From contig MU400521.1 in assembly GCA_022578965.1 (NCBI GenBank), positions 186,001 through 250,000 of the forward strand: DNA of 64,000 nucleotides, written 5' to 3'. The DNA comes from Xylaria sp. FL1777. Its lineage: Eukaryota > Ascomycota > Sordariomycetes > Xylariales > Xylariaceae. A program made the translations under genes and the position numbers. This document shows, piece by piece, positions 1 through 11,507 of this stretch; positions within the stretch are counted from its first letter, which is position 1, and every line of letters begins with the position of its first letter. The notes under the pieces were generated by a model. The model did not search any database, was not told where the DNA came from, and saw only the letters and a program-made list of their open reading frames with translations.

Positions 1-75
1 TACCTTGGCGTCGATGCGGTCTTGACCTTTGGGCTCGCAAGTAAACGACCTGACCAGCTGATGATTTCAATGAAG

Positions 76-2452
76 ATGCCGCCGAAGAAAATTGAAATGC
101 GATCGTCTTTTGCCCTGCACGCAGTGTCAAAAGTCTCAGCGCTCATGTCGCTACGCTGCGGATGGGGACGTGGGCAGTCTCTCAGATGCGTCGGATGCAG
201 AAATACCTGACAGACCGCCAAAGCGTAATTGCGCCCCGCCTAATCAAGATGGCAATCCTCTTGACGCTCACCCTCAGGCGAGTACGGCACTTCTGGAGGA
301 CTATGGCGTCAGAATCGAAAGACTAGAACAGATTCTGCTAGAGAAAAACTCACCATTCACGGAACGAAGCAGTGGGTATCGCTCCCGGCCTGTGGCGTCG
401 GCGTTGACTATGCGTGGGCTTACCGTCAAAGGCGTGTCTCGAACACGTTTCTTTGGGCCGAGCAGTGTACGAGTATTGGTAAACCTGGTAAGCCTGCCTT
501 TTCGCTGTCTGCTTTGCGCTTGTTTCCGGGGCTCACTCAACCCTGGATAGTTCGATGAGGCAAAGGAATTTATGTTCAGCGGAGGCGACTCCGACGAGAT
601 TCTCCAGGCGTTTCTGCTTATCCACAAGATCCACAAAGCTATACAAGAGGAGCTTAGAAAAGCTGCCTCTCCGATTGCAGTCTTCGTAGATTCGATGACA
701 CCGATCCAGAGGCGTATGGCTGACGTCTTGCCAAGCAAGGCGGCCTGTGACCATCTGGTTCAATTTTACATGGACGAGTCTGAGACGCTTTATCGCGTAT
801 TGCATATTCCCTCGTTCATGTCTCAGTATAATCAGTACTGGGAAGGCAATCAACAGCCCGACTATTTCCTACCTCAACTGTTGTCAATCCTCTGCATCGG
901 ATATCAAGTTCTTAGGGCTGGTAAAGGGCAGCTCCATAATGACAGGGAAGGAATTCACACGCCGACTGCTTGCGCTCTGGTGAGAGCCTGGTTAGACAGC
1001 CTTCGGGGTAAACAGCTCGTTGAATTCAGCTCATTGCAGACTGAAGTCCTAGCCCTTATGGCTCAACAGGTGCTGACTACGCAGAACCACGAAGCCTGGC
1101 AGCATCTTGGTCTCCTTGTACGAATGGCAATGACAATGGGTTTGCACCGGGACCCGTCCGAATTCTCTCACAAAATATTACCCTTCTGGGCCGAGCAGAG
1201 GCGAAAGCTTTGGACAACAATTCTTGAACTCGACATACACATGTCTATACAGTGCAACCTACCTAGTTGCATCCGCGAGGGGGATTTTACCTGCCGACCC
1301 CCGAGGAACCTCAACGATGACGAACTGTATCCGAACATGATCGAGCTCCCCGAATCTAAGCCCATCGAAGTAGATACTGATTCTAGGATCCAGGTGTTTG
1401 CAGCCATTACTTTGATAACTCGTTTCAAGGTCGTTGACTTGATCAACCGAATAGAGAACCTTCAAGACTATCAGCAAATTCTTGATATCGGCAATGAGCT
1501 GGAACAAGCTTTGGATGATATTCGATACGTGCTACCCCAGAGACACTTGAACGATATGAATGAAGCACGTCGCCAGTGGATGACGCGGGTAGTTCTTGAC
1601 ATGAATTGTCGCCGACCGCTTCTGGCATTATATCGACCCTTTGCGTTGAGTAGTGCTGATGCGCCTCAGCAAATCATGACTGGATACTTGAAATCATGCA
1701 TGGTGTTACTCTCATTCTTGGAGGATACGGGTCCTTCGACGTCGGAATATCCTGTCTGGCCAATGCACTATTTCGTTCTCAGGCGAGACATTATTCATGC
1801 TTCATTTGGCGTCTGTTACTATATGAAGCAAATTCAAAGTAGCGCCGCTGGTACACGAGAATCAGATACCCCAGGATCTAGTTCTAGGTCAGATCCTATT
1901 GAAGTAGCCTGCACTGTCGCATCTAGAAGCTCAATGCTACTTTCCTTGCCTCGCCTAAGGGCGACGGTGGAAAAAGTAATTGATATTATGATTAAGCGTA
2001 TTAGCGAGATAGGAGCGGATTTGAAAGACTTACTTTCGCTGACTATTGTTTTCTATACGTATCAAGGCGAAGCACATGAACCGAAGAAAGAAGTTCAGCA
2101 GGCCTTGCAACGGATCGTGGAGTCTGCTCTCCAATCAATTCACATTAGCCAGGAGAACATATCTTCTATGACAGTGGGTACAATTATTTTTTTTCTTTCT
2201 ACCTGTATTAACCTAGAGCACAGATAATGCCACCAACTGAACAAATCCAGATGGTCAACTTCCAAACCGATCCGAGTCTGATGCCTAACGCAGAGTCTTA
2301 CAATCTATTCACTGCTGATATGCAAAATGCCGTGAGCATTCACCATCCACTCAACCTCCCATGATACTAACATCCTTCAGGTTTGGGGCGACATTGGTAT
2401 ATGGGACGTCGAATTTTGGAACCCTTTTATAACAAACCAGACGCCAATGTGA
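76..2452 (+). CDS. Zn2Cys6 (Gal4-type) transcription factor, 5' end outside window
   Basis: Nuclear DNA-binding regulator of the fungal-specific Zn2Cys6 family. Exons are 76-487, 551-2173, 2224-2331 and 2381-2452, all in phase; the splice sites are GT-AG. The first visible exon reads CRRRKLKCD followed by PCTQCQKSQRSC, which is Cys2 to Cys6 of the zinc cluster. The first Cys must lie on an exon before the window, or in an unusual arrangement within bases 1-40. A short coiled-coil-like linker (about YGVRIERLEQILLEK) follows. Then comes a fungal_trans middle-homology domain with the usual QVLTTQNHEAWQHLGLLVRMAMTMGLHRDP and RRKLWTTILELD motifs. The last exons encode a short acidic/aromatic tail (VWGDIGIWDVEFWNP), typical of activation ends in this family. 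Target genes are unknown. The neighbour at 2640 is convergent. Confidence 0.88.
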
Positions 2453-2639
2453 GAAACTGTGCATGCGAAATCCTAAGGGCTTTACACCACGTGGGCGAAT
2501 GTTGCCCGTTGTGGAAACCGTCCAGCATCCTTCCTTGGATCTATCATTCCGCTGCAAAACACCGCATACGTGACCGTCACATCTGATGACCAAATTACCG
2601 GAAAGATAGTTCAAGAAGTGGCTTGATGTCGAATCAAGC

Positions 2640-3453
2640 TCAGTTCGAGATTACAGGACTTTTGCCGATGAAGTCGTTTTTCTCACATGCTTCGACCATG
2701 AACTTGGCGACACTTGCCCGGGTGATCTTGGGGAGAAACCCAATCGATTTACCATCGTCAGGATATATCCGAATTGGGGCCGCATCGCCATCAGCTAGCA
2801 CACAAGCTCTGACCAGCACAAAGTCCACACCAGCCTGTCGAGTTTCTTTGTCGAGTGCATTATGGGCCGCTAGCCCATATTTCATGTTGGTGTGCTGAAA
2901 CATGCCGCGAAAGAGGAGATTCATGCTGTTGAAGCTGCTACCGGCTCCCCATTGACTCATGATAGTAATTCGCTTAGTCCCGAAGTCCTTCATGACCGAT
3001 ATGGCGTTCGCTACTGAGTCCTCCACTGCAACGTTTGGATTAGAGATGATCATTTCGGGCGTGATTCACAAGGGTTCATCAAAAGATATGACTATAGCCC
3101 AAGGAGGACGCTCCATCTTGCTGGGGATGACATGGATAAGAAGAAAGCGACTCTGAGAATTACTTACTGATCCTGTCCGGTGCATCGGGGGAGACTGCGG
3201 CGAAGGGTGAGTCCGAAACTCTTTTCAGACTCAACGCTACCAAGACGACATCGGGTGGTGTTGGCAATGCTCTGAATGCTTTCGTGATATCCTCACGCTT
3301 TAATGGCGTGCCCTGAATAATTGTCAAGCCTGGGCGGGCCGTCAAGGAAGAAGGTGTTCGGACGAGTGCGACGACACTGTGGCCTTTGGATATTGCCTCT
3401 TCAATAATTAGCTTGCCTGTTCGGCCACTACCGCCTAAGATGAGGAACTGCAT
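2640..3453 (-). CDS. NAD(P)-binding NmrA/atypical-SDR family protein
   Basis: Rossmann-fold protein of the NAD(P)-binding, NmrA-like/atypical short-chain dehydrogenase type, probably a cytosolic oxidoreductase or redox sensor. Exons are complement 3168-3453 and 2640-3025, with an intron of 142 bp (donor GTAAGT, acceptor GTTGCAG); the product is 223 residues. The glycine-rich dinucleotide motif GGSGRTGK sits at residues 7-14. Start 3453 was chosen because MQFLILGGSGRTG is the normal N-terminus of the family; the open frame extends upstream only into AT-rich low-quality sequence. The second exon has the family's helix (SVANAISVMKDFGTKRI) and the ITIMSQWGAG strand. The substrate is not predictable. 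It converges on the regulator to its left. Confidence 0.85.
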
Positions 3454-4242
3454 TTCGAAATGGATACACACAATATAATGTGTGTAACGCTTTATAAAAG
3501 GGGTAATATGACTATAGGGGAGAATTGATGTAGATAGAGTAAGGGCACAAGAGTCCTTAAGGAATATGAGAAGAAAGACCTTGTTGATATATATACGTAC
3601 GTACATGAGTAGATACACTTATATTCCTTGCGCTTCCTGTTGGATATTTATGGCCATTTCTAATCCAGCAATGCTGAAATGTCTCCTCTCTGATCATCCT
3701 TATTAATTCAACATTGAAAATAGAGATGTTTACGGGGAATGTAAGGGGGACGGAGCCGAGCTGGCGGCCTAGTGGCTCACTCGGCCGAGATGCTCGGAGG
3801 TGGTATACCGTGATTTATCATGTACCTAGTTACGTAGTATTTAATCCATGAACTTAACGCTAGACTATGTACTTTTGTTCTAAGCGTAGAAAGTCAGTTG
3901 GAGAAACTACCTACGCAGGTAGTCATATCGAGAGAATTAGAGAGTGAAGACAGTCAGCCTGACGGCAATATCTAAACTGGTACAGTTCATTTCTCATGAC
4001 TTGAAGGGTGACTATCCCGAAAGTAGCGATTACATAATCTAGTGAGATCGTCTAGCGATAAGCTCCGTTACATTTACTCCGCTATTTTTGATTCCCAGGT
4101 TAAAGTTGTTGCAATAGTTCGATCTTTTTTAACTACACTTATACAATTTAACAACGAAATATTCTAGAGTGAGTACCAAAACGAAACGATTGGGAGGTAT
4201 AATTGGTTGAAAGCCTACGTTTTGTATAACTACAGGTATCGA
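3454..4242. other. intergenic, no gene seen
   Basis: About 790 bp of AT-rich sequence between the 5' end of the NmrA-like gene and the 3' end of the CorA-like gene. It should contain the promoter of the former. No coding exon or repeat is supported. Confidence 0.6.
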
Positions 4243-6734
4243 CTAGACTGCAGACACTCCCTGTTTCTGCCGTGGCTCTGGCATGAAAGAGACCTGACGG
4301 AACCTTGGTACTTGGCCTAAACTCTCTTCCTGTGTGTCAACCCACTCCTTATCTCTTCCCATACTCGCAGTCTGGCTCAAAGTATAACCTGACTTTAACA
4401 TCCCTGGTGCTGTGCCTTGACTATGATTGTCGTCTACGTCCAGCTTTGCCTTGTGTCGATTTCCGAGTATAGTGCTATTGGTAGTGCTCCTCGCGCCACT
4501 GACACTAAAGAGCGAGAAGAAATCCTGCATGAAAGTCGTCTCCAGGTCCCGTGGTCGTCCATCTATCGTCCAGTATCTCTCGTTTGACAGCTCGTTGCTG
4601 AGATGCCGCCGAAAGTACCGGTCTTGGTTCACCCACCAGCCGCGCCATGCCGACAGTATCACCAATGTCAGGGGGACTGTGAAGGCCCAGTAGATCCAGA
4701 ACGAAGGCATAATCGTTGGGTTTGGTAGGCCGTCGGGCGCATCTTGGCTCACTCCCGGATCGGCTGCCGTTCCTTTCTGCCAGTTGAACATGGACACTCC
4801 GAAGAGTGTCCCAATGTACTCGCCTGGGAGAAAGATGGCGGTGATGACCGCGAGCGCCTTCATTGACGAGCTGTCGCGTGTTGACGCCACCGCCATTCGT
4901 GCGTTGAGGTTGTTGTCTTCTTGTGCAAGTTTCGAAAATATGATATCTATCTGCGCTCTACATCGCAGCTCGGACATACGTCTGTCCGTCTCTAGCGATG
5001 TGCAGAGTCGCCATATGGAGTCGAGGTACTGCCGGATATCATGCCAGTGGAATGACAGATCATCTAGGTCATCGTCATCACTTGCTTTCGGCTCACCCTT
5101 GGCCGACAATTTTGCCTTTGCCTTGATATCATTGACGCGCACATCCAACTCATCACCGACCTGTATTAGCAACTTGACTGCACGTTCCATCCACCTTAAT
5201 GTATCTAGAAGTTGGATTGACCCTTTCAAAACGTCGTGGGCCTCTTTCATTAGATATATGCTTTGCGGGGGCACATAATCCGGGTCATACAAGCTAGCTG
5301 TTGGGCTGGCTACGGAAGGGCCGTTGGGCTCGCGTGTCCCGTTTCCGACTCTCTCCTCGACGTACTCCTTCAGCGATGATAGACGTTTTAAGGGTTTGAG
5401 GTGGTGTGGTCGGGAACTGTTCTTTGCCCCATTCCGTTTATATGCTTCGGCGTTAGCTTGGCCGGTAGTCCCCGTGACGGCGTCGACACGTCCTTCTAGA
5501 AGGACAACTTCACCATTATTGGCTATTACTGCCTCCTCCGTACGTAGGAGTTGGACTTGCAACAACACGATAGGAAGAACAAGCGGATGTGCCCAGCGGG
5601 CTCGGCACGAGTCGAATCGCCGCTCATACTCGTCCAAGGCATCTTCATGGTGCCACCTTGTGTCAAAGGAGCGTCGGACTAATGCAGTTGTGGTTTTGGT
5701 ACGCAGCGCGTACGTCATCGAGAGGAAGTCATACGGTGGCTGAGGATTAGAAGAGAAGCTGAGTATTAGATCTTGAGACCGATATCATTAGTCAGCGGTC
5801 TCGCTCTGGCTTGAGATGCTGGCCAGCTTACGGAATGTCTCTCTCTTCGCATCCCAGAAGGATGCTTCACTCGTAATTCGTCTTAGAGTAGTCAGCGTGG
5901 CCGGGTGAAGATTGAGCGTCTCATAATCATCGATTGTGAGGTACAACCCGTCGGGTGTGCTACCGCTCCCATCTGGCATACGAGGCCACGTCCTTCTGCG
6001 AGCTATACTGAAAGAGAAATGATCAGTATGCATGCGATACGTGTAACACAGTAATCCGTAACGGCTCTCATGAAAGGTTACAGGTCATTTAACTCGTCAC
6101 TAACAACATCAAAGCAATTTCATTGGCGGCATCAAGACTGAGTTTTACTTACATTTGCCGCACCCGGCTCTGTAGCGAGCGCTTTCCCTTGGGGTTTGCG
6201 GTGAAGTTGCCCTATTGATATTTAGTACGAGCTCGAACTTAAAACTGGTTGGTAATATATGATAATGCGGGCGAATTGTAAGACATAGTCTTAAGCATTT
6301 CTTAGCCTTGGGATTTACCCATGTATATTCAGACTTACCACATTATCTAACCCGTGTCCGTTTCTTACAGCATTCCGAAACATGCGTAACCCTTCCTCCC
6401 CCTCGGACATGATACTCGGAGAACGGGTCTCGCCATCAAGGTCTCCGTCTGGCGGCGAAAATACAGCGTATTCATGATACGAGACACAACTTCCACCGTC
6501 CTTGAGTAAAACCTCGCTCATAAGCTCTTTGACACCAAAACTGAAAAGGCTGAGCTCGTGAAGTGGGCTTCTTTTTCGGTCTGCGACTCCACCAGTGGTA
6601 GTCGGCACCAAGCTCCCGCGCCGGGTGCTGGGAGCGGTGCGTCGACCATCCGGGCTAGCAACGACGGTGGCCTGGTGCCGCGTCTCGCTTAGTGCGATGT
6701 CTAGATCGTCTAGGTTATAATGATTGAAATCCAT
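4243..6734 (-). CDS. CorA-like (Mg2+ transporter superfamily) membrane protein
   Basis: Integral membrane protein of the fungal CorA-like family, expected in plasma or organelle membrane. Exons are complement 6339-6734, 6153-6211, 5832-6007 and 4243-5771, giving 719 residues; all phases close. The exon 3 to 4 junction uses a CAAG acceptor, because the nearer CCTCAG acceptor breaks frame. The result reads HLILSFSSNPQPPYDFLSMTY, the usual family block. The N-terminal half is a soluble domain rich in charged helices. Two C-terminal membrane spans follow: AVITAIFLPGEYIGTLFGV with SMFNW, and FWIYWAFTVPLTLVILSAW. The bacterial GMN selectivity motif is not present as such; GVSMFNW occupies its place, as is common in fungal relatives. 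Metal specificity is therefore uncertain. Confidence 0.85.
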
Positions 6735-7276
6735 GATCTAGGGTGGTCGTTAGGGAGGTTTATAGTAGTCAAAAGGAAGACGAAGCATCCCTCAAAATCA
6801 AAACTCCTTGGCGGAGTTGAAAGTTGAGCAATGATATTGCGGTTTTCCGTTCAGTCTAAGACTCTAGAAGCCTGCCTAGGTTGGAAAGAGTGGCGGGTCG
6901 GCTTCTTATGAAGATATTTCGACTCCGCCGTTTTATTCCTTTCTAGGACAGATTCTCGCCAAGCCAAGGGGCTGTGTTGTTGTGGAGTAGGCACTTCCAT
7001 TTTCATCATAACTGTGCACGCGAGCATTCTGCTTCGGGTAAAATCGCATTTTATTCACGAGCGACAAGGGTTGATGTGCGAGTTCGTACACTACAATTTA
7101 GAGTCAGTCCCCTACGCTATGAACATACAGGTAGTATGCAAGGAAGCCAGGTGATCGGCTGCGCCACGAGAAGGACCTTGGGCAGGAAGCTTGTCTGAAC
7201 TTTGGGCAGCAATTCTGACCAATAATGCTCTAAGATCGGGCAAAATAAGAATCTAGTACCTCTTTCTACCGAAACC
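6735..7276. other. intergenic, no gene seen
   Basis: 540 bp between the CorA-like gene start and the sugar-transporter stop. Short open frames here have no recognisable domain and no coding-like composition. Confidence 0.5.
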
Positions 7277-9244
7277 TCACGTCTGCGCGGAACTAGCGCC
7301 TTCGATTTGGTAGTTCTTGAACTCTCGTGCAGGAATTTTTCTATCAAACAGCACATCGAGCTCTTCATATGTCCTGCCCTTTGTTTCAGGCACGCGAAAA
7401 TAAGACCACACAAGACAGATTGCACCCAATCCTCCGAAGTAGTAACCAAGTTTCCCTTGCAAGTTGGCTTCGTCGGGATTGATCATATAGGGGATCGCTA
7501 CAGTCATAACGATACCAAGTACAGCTTGAATCGCTGTAGCGACGGCGATTGTCTTCGATCGGACGCGAGTAGCAGAGCATTCACCGAGGATTACGAAGGT
7601 GATAGGACCAATAGATAAATCGTAGACGCCATTCCAAACTAGCATGAGAGAACTCTCTGCCCATGCAACCCCGGATGGCCGGCCAGGAATAGTGTCGAGG
7701 ATTCCGATGACGAACATTAGAATCACGCAGAATAGAAGTCCAACGTTGAAAATACGACGTCGTCCAAATTGGCCGATCAGGTACCATGAAATAACAGTTG
7801 ACACCCAGCCCACAGCTGTGAATACTGATTAGCTTTGTCGAAGATAGTCAGGGGTATACTTAAGACTGACCCAGAAACCCGATACCTAGATAAAACGCGT
7901 CTTGCTCACCCACTCCCGCTTGCTGGAAGAAGTAGGTTCCGTAATTGATGAGATAGATACCCGACAGGACCTGGGTAGCGTAAACGCCTGTAGAGATCTC
8001 GGTACGACGCCAATTGACCCCCTTAATGGTATCCCGATAGGTGCTTCCCGCCTCCATATCCAGTTCAAGTCGGTCTGTTTCTGTAATCGCAGCGAGCGTC
8101 GCATCGACATTCACCTTTTTAGACGCCAACCGTCGCAGCGAATCTCGGGCTTCCTCAGGCCTCCCTTTCCGTACTAGCCACCACGGGCTCTCTGGGATGA
8201 AAAAGACGCCAGGTAGAATGACGAGAACCCAGAACCACTGTAGTGCGAATGGAATGCTGTAGGCCCAATGGTTATTAAGTGTAGCGGTGCCGGCTGTCAC
8301 GCCGTTACCGAGTAATTGCCCGGTGACAAAACACTGTAACACTTCGAATCAGTCTTAATCGCCATTTAAGTATAGGCAAATGTTTCGAGGGCGTCGGAAG
8401 CCTCTAAGGCATCCTTTAAGGTCGAACCCGAGGTTTCGGACGCTCTGAAATGACTAGAATGAGAAGAGATGACCCGCGAATACTGACCAGGTTTGTGTAC
8501 GAGGTCAAAAAGCCCCGAAGTGCCATTGGACAGACCTCGGAAGCATACGTCGGTCCAATGACGACGAAGCATCCCAAAACTAGACCCCCAAGTAATTCAC
8601 CGACGAGCAGCGCTTCTAACGAGCGCGCGAAGAATTGGATGAATACCAACCCCGCCGTTAGAGCGACACACCCGAAGAACGTCCACTTGCGACCGAATAG
8701 TTCCATCGGATAAGCAGAGAACAAGGCCCCAATGACCTGGCCGAGGGGATTCCCTAGAGATAGGCCAGTCTGCCACCTTGCCGGGATTACGAACTAAGAG
8801 ACCTCAATCAGTGCCTGCTTGTCTCGCGATGGACCTAGTATCATGATTTAAAACTAGCGCTCATCATACCTCACCATTAGGATGCTCCATTCCGAAATCC
8901 TTCTTGAACTGCGGGATGGCGAACATATTGCCCACGATCTGGGGATCGAACGCCAGCATGATCACGCCAATGGATACGAAAGCTGACCATCCTACCGCCC
9001 TCGGATACAGTCTGACAGCCTGCCAAAAGGTCAGGGCATGTTCGTGCTCAAGCGCCTCGCTGAGCGCCTGCCGGTCTGACGGCTTAATGTCCGCCGACGC
9101 CTTGATGTCGCCTTGCCTCGTCATTGCTGCCGCGGTGCTCGAACTCGGCGATCCCAGCGATGTAGACTGCTGTGCATTGGTCCCCTCGGTGTGCTCTTCG
9201 GGGGTAGAGAAGGTCCCGTACCCAGACGGGGGGCGGCCGGCCAT
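7277..9244 (-). CDS. MFS sugar transporter (maltose/alpha-glucoside permease-like)
   Basis: Twelve-span proton-coupled sugar transporter of the major facilitator superfamily, plasma membrane. Exons are complement 8870-9244, 8488-8793, 7871-8333 and 7277-7815; introns are 76, 154 and 55 bp, and the product is 560 residues. Signatures include PESPWWLVRKGRPEEA before the central loop, GRRRIFNVG after TM8, and PETKGRTYEELDVLF at the C-terminus. The N-terminus (ALEHEHALTFWQAVRLYPRAVGWS) matches the pre-TM1 region of fungal alpha-glucoside transporters. MAGRPPSGYGTF at 9244 is the chosen start; an upstream in-frame ATG gives a Cys-rich unlikely extension. TM1 reads FDPQIVGNMFAIP rather than the commoner GYDxxLLG, so the sugar could differ. 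It fits the saprotrophic gene set at the right end of the window. Confidence 0.9.
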
Positions 9245-10400
9245 TATGTGAGATATATTCGCTGTCGCACATGGGCCTGCATGTACAGCGTCACATTGTC
9301 TCGTTTTGGGGAGATAGGCTGATGAGATAAGCTGGTGTAGGTCGATCAAAAGGAGGGGAAGGTCTGGAGATCATGGCTGATAAAGATACTGCGTATGGAG
9401 ATAGTGAGGGGAATGCATTCTGACAAGGGTGAGATTGCTGCAATGTTGTACCCATCCCCGTTCAGTGATCTGTCTGGGATAGATTCTGGGTGACTTTGGA
9501 CCTGCAGTTTGATATCATTATCCTACCCATACCAAAAACATCTATTAGCTGTTAAAGCTCTGCGTAGCATTATGATTGGTTCCTGTTAAATTCCCATGTG
9601 TAGAGACAATGCCAACAACAAAATGCCTATGTATATACCTAGACACAATTAACATACTTATATAATTCTTTTTTTACCGTGCAGGTCTACTAATGTAACA
9701 AAAAACGCCCCAGCTTCATTCACTGCCTACTGCAATCAATATATCGCAACGTTGCATACGTTTGTGGCTGCTGACTCTCTGTGGTTTATGCCATGCATCT
9801 CCTCTCATATTCGGCCCCTACTTTTCCCTCTTCTTTTTCCACGCTCAAAAGCTTCTTATTTAATTGCTACTCTAAACATAAGACAAAAAGTAGGAATCTT
9901 TAACTAGGTAGAAAGGGAGATACATTTTCGCATACTACCTATAGCTGCTATCAGCGCCCGAACAGAGGCCTAATGATCGATATAGGGCAATGTATATAGT
10001 GGCCCCAACTGCGCGGATATATTAGGTTGTTTCGGTACTGAGTTCCTCCTCCTGCTATGATTCCTGAAGGATGGACAACTGAATTCTATGTTGTTCGTTA
10101 GTGTTTAACAATACTTATAATACAGGGTCAGTATGTATTAAAAGATGAGCTGACGTACTGGTGACGCCGCGACGACGACACAATACCCGTCGATTCGTCA
10201 TGGAACAACTATCATGAGCGACAGCCAACGCGACCACCTACTATGGAATATGGAAAGGGTTGAGAAAGAGGGGTGACATTGACTACTTAAAGGGGGTCCA
10301 CTGCACTTTGATGATGATAGAATTTCGTCGTCTGTTCTTTCCAACATATCGCGTTTTTGACCTGATGTTGACATTTTACTCCTAACCCAGCCCGAAAAAT
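9245..10400. other. divergent intergenic region (transporter / aldo-keto reductase)
   Basis: About 1.16 kb between the divergent sugar transporter and aldo/keto reductase. It must carry both promoters. AT-rich with pyrimidine tracts near 9800-9840; no reliable core element or gene can be named. Confidence 0.5.
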
Positions 10401-11507
10401 ATGGACAAGATACTTCAAACAGGGCTCTCAGCCGGTATGTCTGCAACGTCGGGCTTGCACTCCAGCAAGCCGACTCGCCCCGACCCTAAGTACGATGGAA
10501 CGCACTTGCTACCTCAATCTTTCTGCCCCGATGCTCGAGCTCGCTGTTCAGTGCCGACGAAGAATGGCAAGCCGATTCAGATGTCTTACATCTCTATTGG
10601 TGCCTGGTCATGGGGTGACTCGGCGACCTGGCACTGGAAACCAGAAGAACTCTCCGCTGTTAAAGAAGCTTGGAAGCTCTTATATGCCGAGGGTATCAAC
10701 TTCATTGACACTGCAGAGGCTTATGGAGACGGGAAGAGTGAAGAGATCGTGGGCGAACTCGTTGAAGGCCTTCCAAGAGACTCGTTCGTCATCCAGACCA
10801 AATGGCTTGGCCTCCCGGCCGCGCCGACCAATATACTCCAATTCTCAGATGCTCCCTTCAAAAGCTTGGAAACTATGGTAAAGCGCATGAAGTTAGAATA
10901 TGTGGATATACTCCTGGTACACGGTCACATACATTGGCAGGATATGTCAACTGTCGCCCAGAGTCTCGCCAAATGTGTCGATCAAGGACTCGCACGCACC
11001 GTTGGGGTCGCCAATTACTCTCTGGAAGACTACAAGCATATGCGCCATGAACTCGCCAAGTACGATATTCCGCTCGCAATCAATCAGTGCGAGTTCAACG
11101 TCCTGCGCCGCATACCGGAGCTCATTGGCGACATGGCCGCTTACAGGGAGATGGGCGTTCAGTTCCAATCCTACTCGTCGCTTGCACAGGGGAGGTTGAC
11201 GGGAAAATACAACAAAGAACACCCACCGCCGTCCACTTATCGCTTCAGCAACTACGACATGGAAGATATCCAGCCAACCCTTGCCGTGCTGGAGAAAATC
11301 GGAATGAAAAGAGGAAAGAAGCCGGCGGCGGTTGCACTCAATTACAACTTGAGCAAGGGAGCGCTGCCGGTTGTTGGGATTCGTAATCCAGACCAAGCTG
11401 AACAAGCTCTTGAGGCGCTTGGGTGGAGATTGACGGAGGACGAGGTTAGGATGATCGACCACCGTAGCTTTATCGGGAAAAAGACAATGCTTTGGCAGCA
11501 GGGCTGA
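10401..11507 (+). CDS. aldo/keto reductase
   Basis: Single-exon, 368-residue NADPH-dependent aldo/keto reductase, a TIM barrel probably cytosolic, reducing aldehydes or ketones. The catalytic tetrad can be placed: Asp103 and Tyr108 in FIDTAEAYGDGKSE, Lys134 in VIQTKW and His174 in LLVHGH. The C-terminal cofactor region is present (GALPVVGIRNPDQAEQALEALGW, then LTEDEV). Strand markers such as YISIGAWSWGD and VGVANYSLEDYKHMR support an intact enzyme. About 60 residues precede the barrel, slightly long, and may be a flexible extension. The start at 10401 is the first ATG in the frame. The substrate is unknown; no neighbouring gene suggests a pathway. Confidence 0.92.
   Translation: MDKILQTGLSAGMSATSGLHSSKPTRPDPKYDGTHLLPQSFCPDARARCSVPTKNGKPIQMSYISIGAWSWGDSATWHWKPEELSAVKEAWKLLYAEGINFIDTAEAYGDGKSEEIVGELVEGLPRDSFVIQTKWLGLPAAPTNILQFSDAPFKSLETMVKRMKLEYVDILLVHGHIHWQDMSTVAQSLAKCVDQGLARTVGVANYSLEDYKHMRHELAKYDIPLAINQCEFNVLRRIPELIGDMAAYREMGVQFQSYSSLAQGRLTGKYNKEHPPPSTYRFSNYDMEDIQPTLAVLEKIGMKRGKKPAAVALNYNLSKGALPVVGIRNPDQAEQALEALGWRLTEDEVRMIDHRSFIGKKTMLWQQG

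Noticed and set aside
301..853. Minus-strand open frames of 145 and 106 codons
   Set aside because: Antisense shadows of the Zn2Cys6 regulator exons; no motif.
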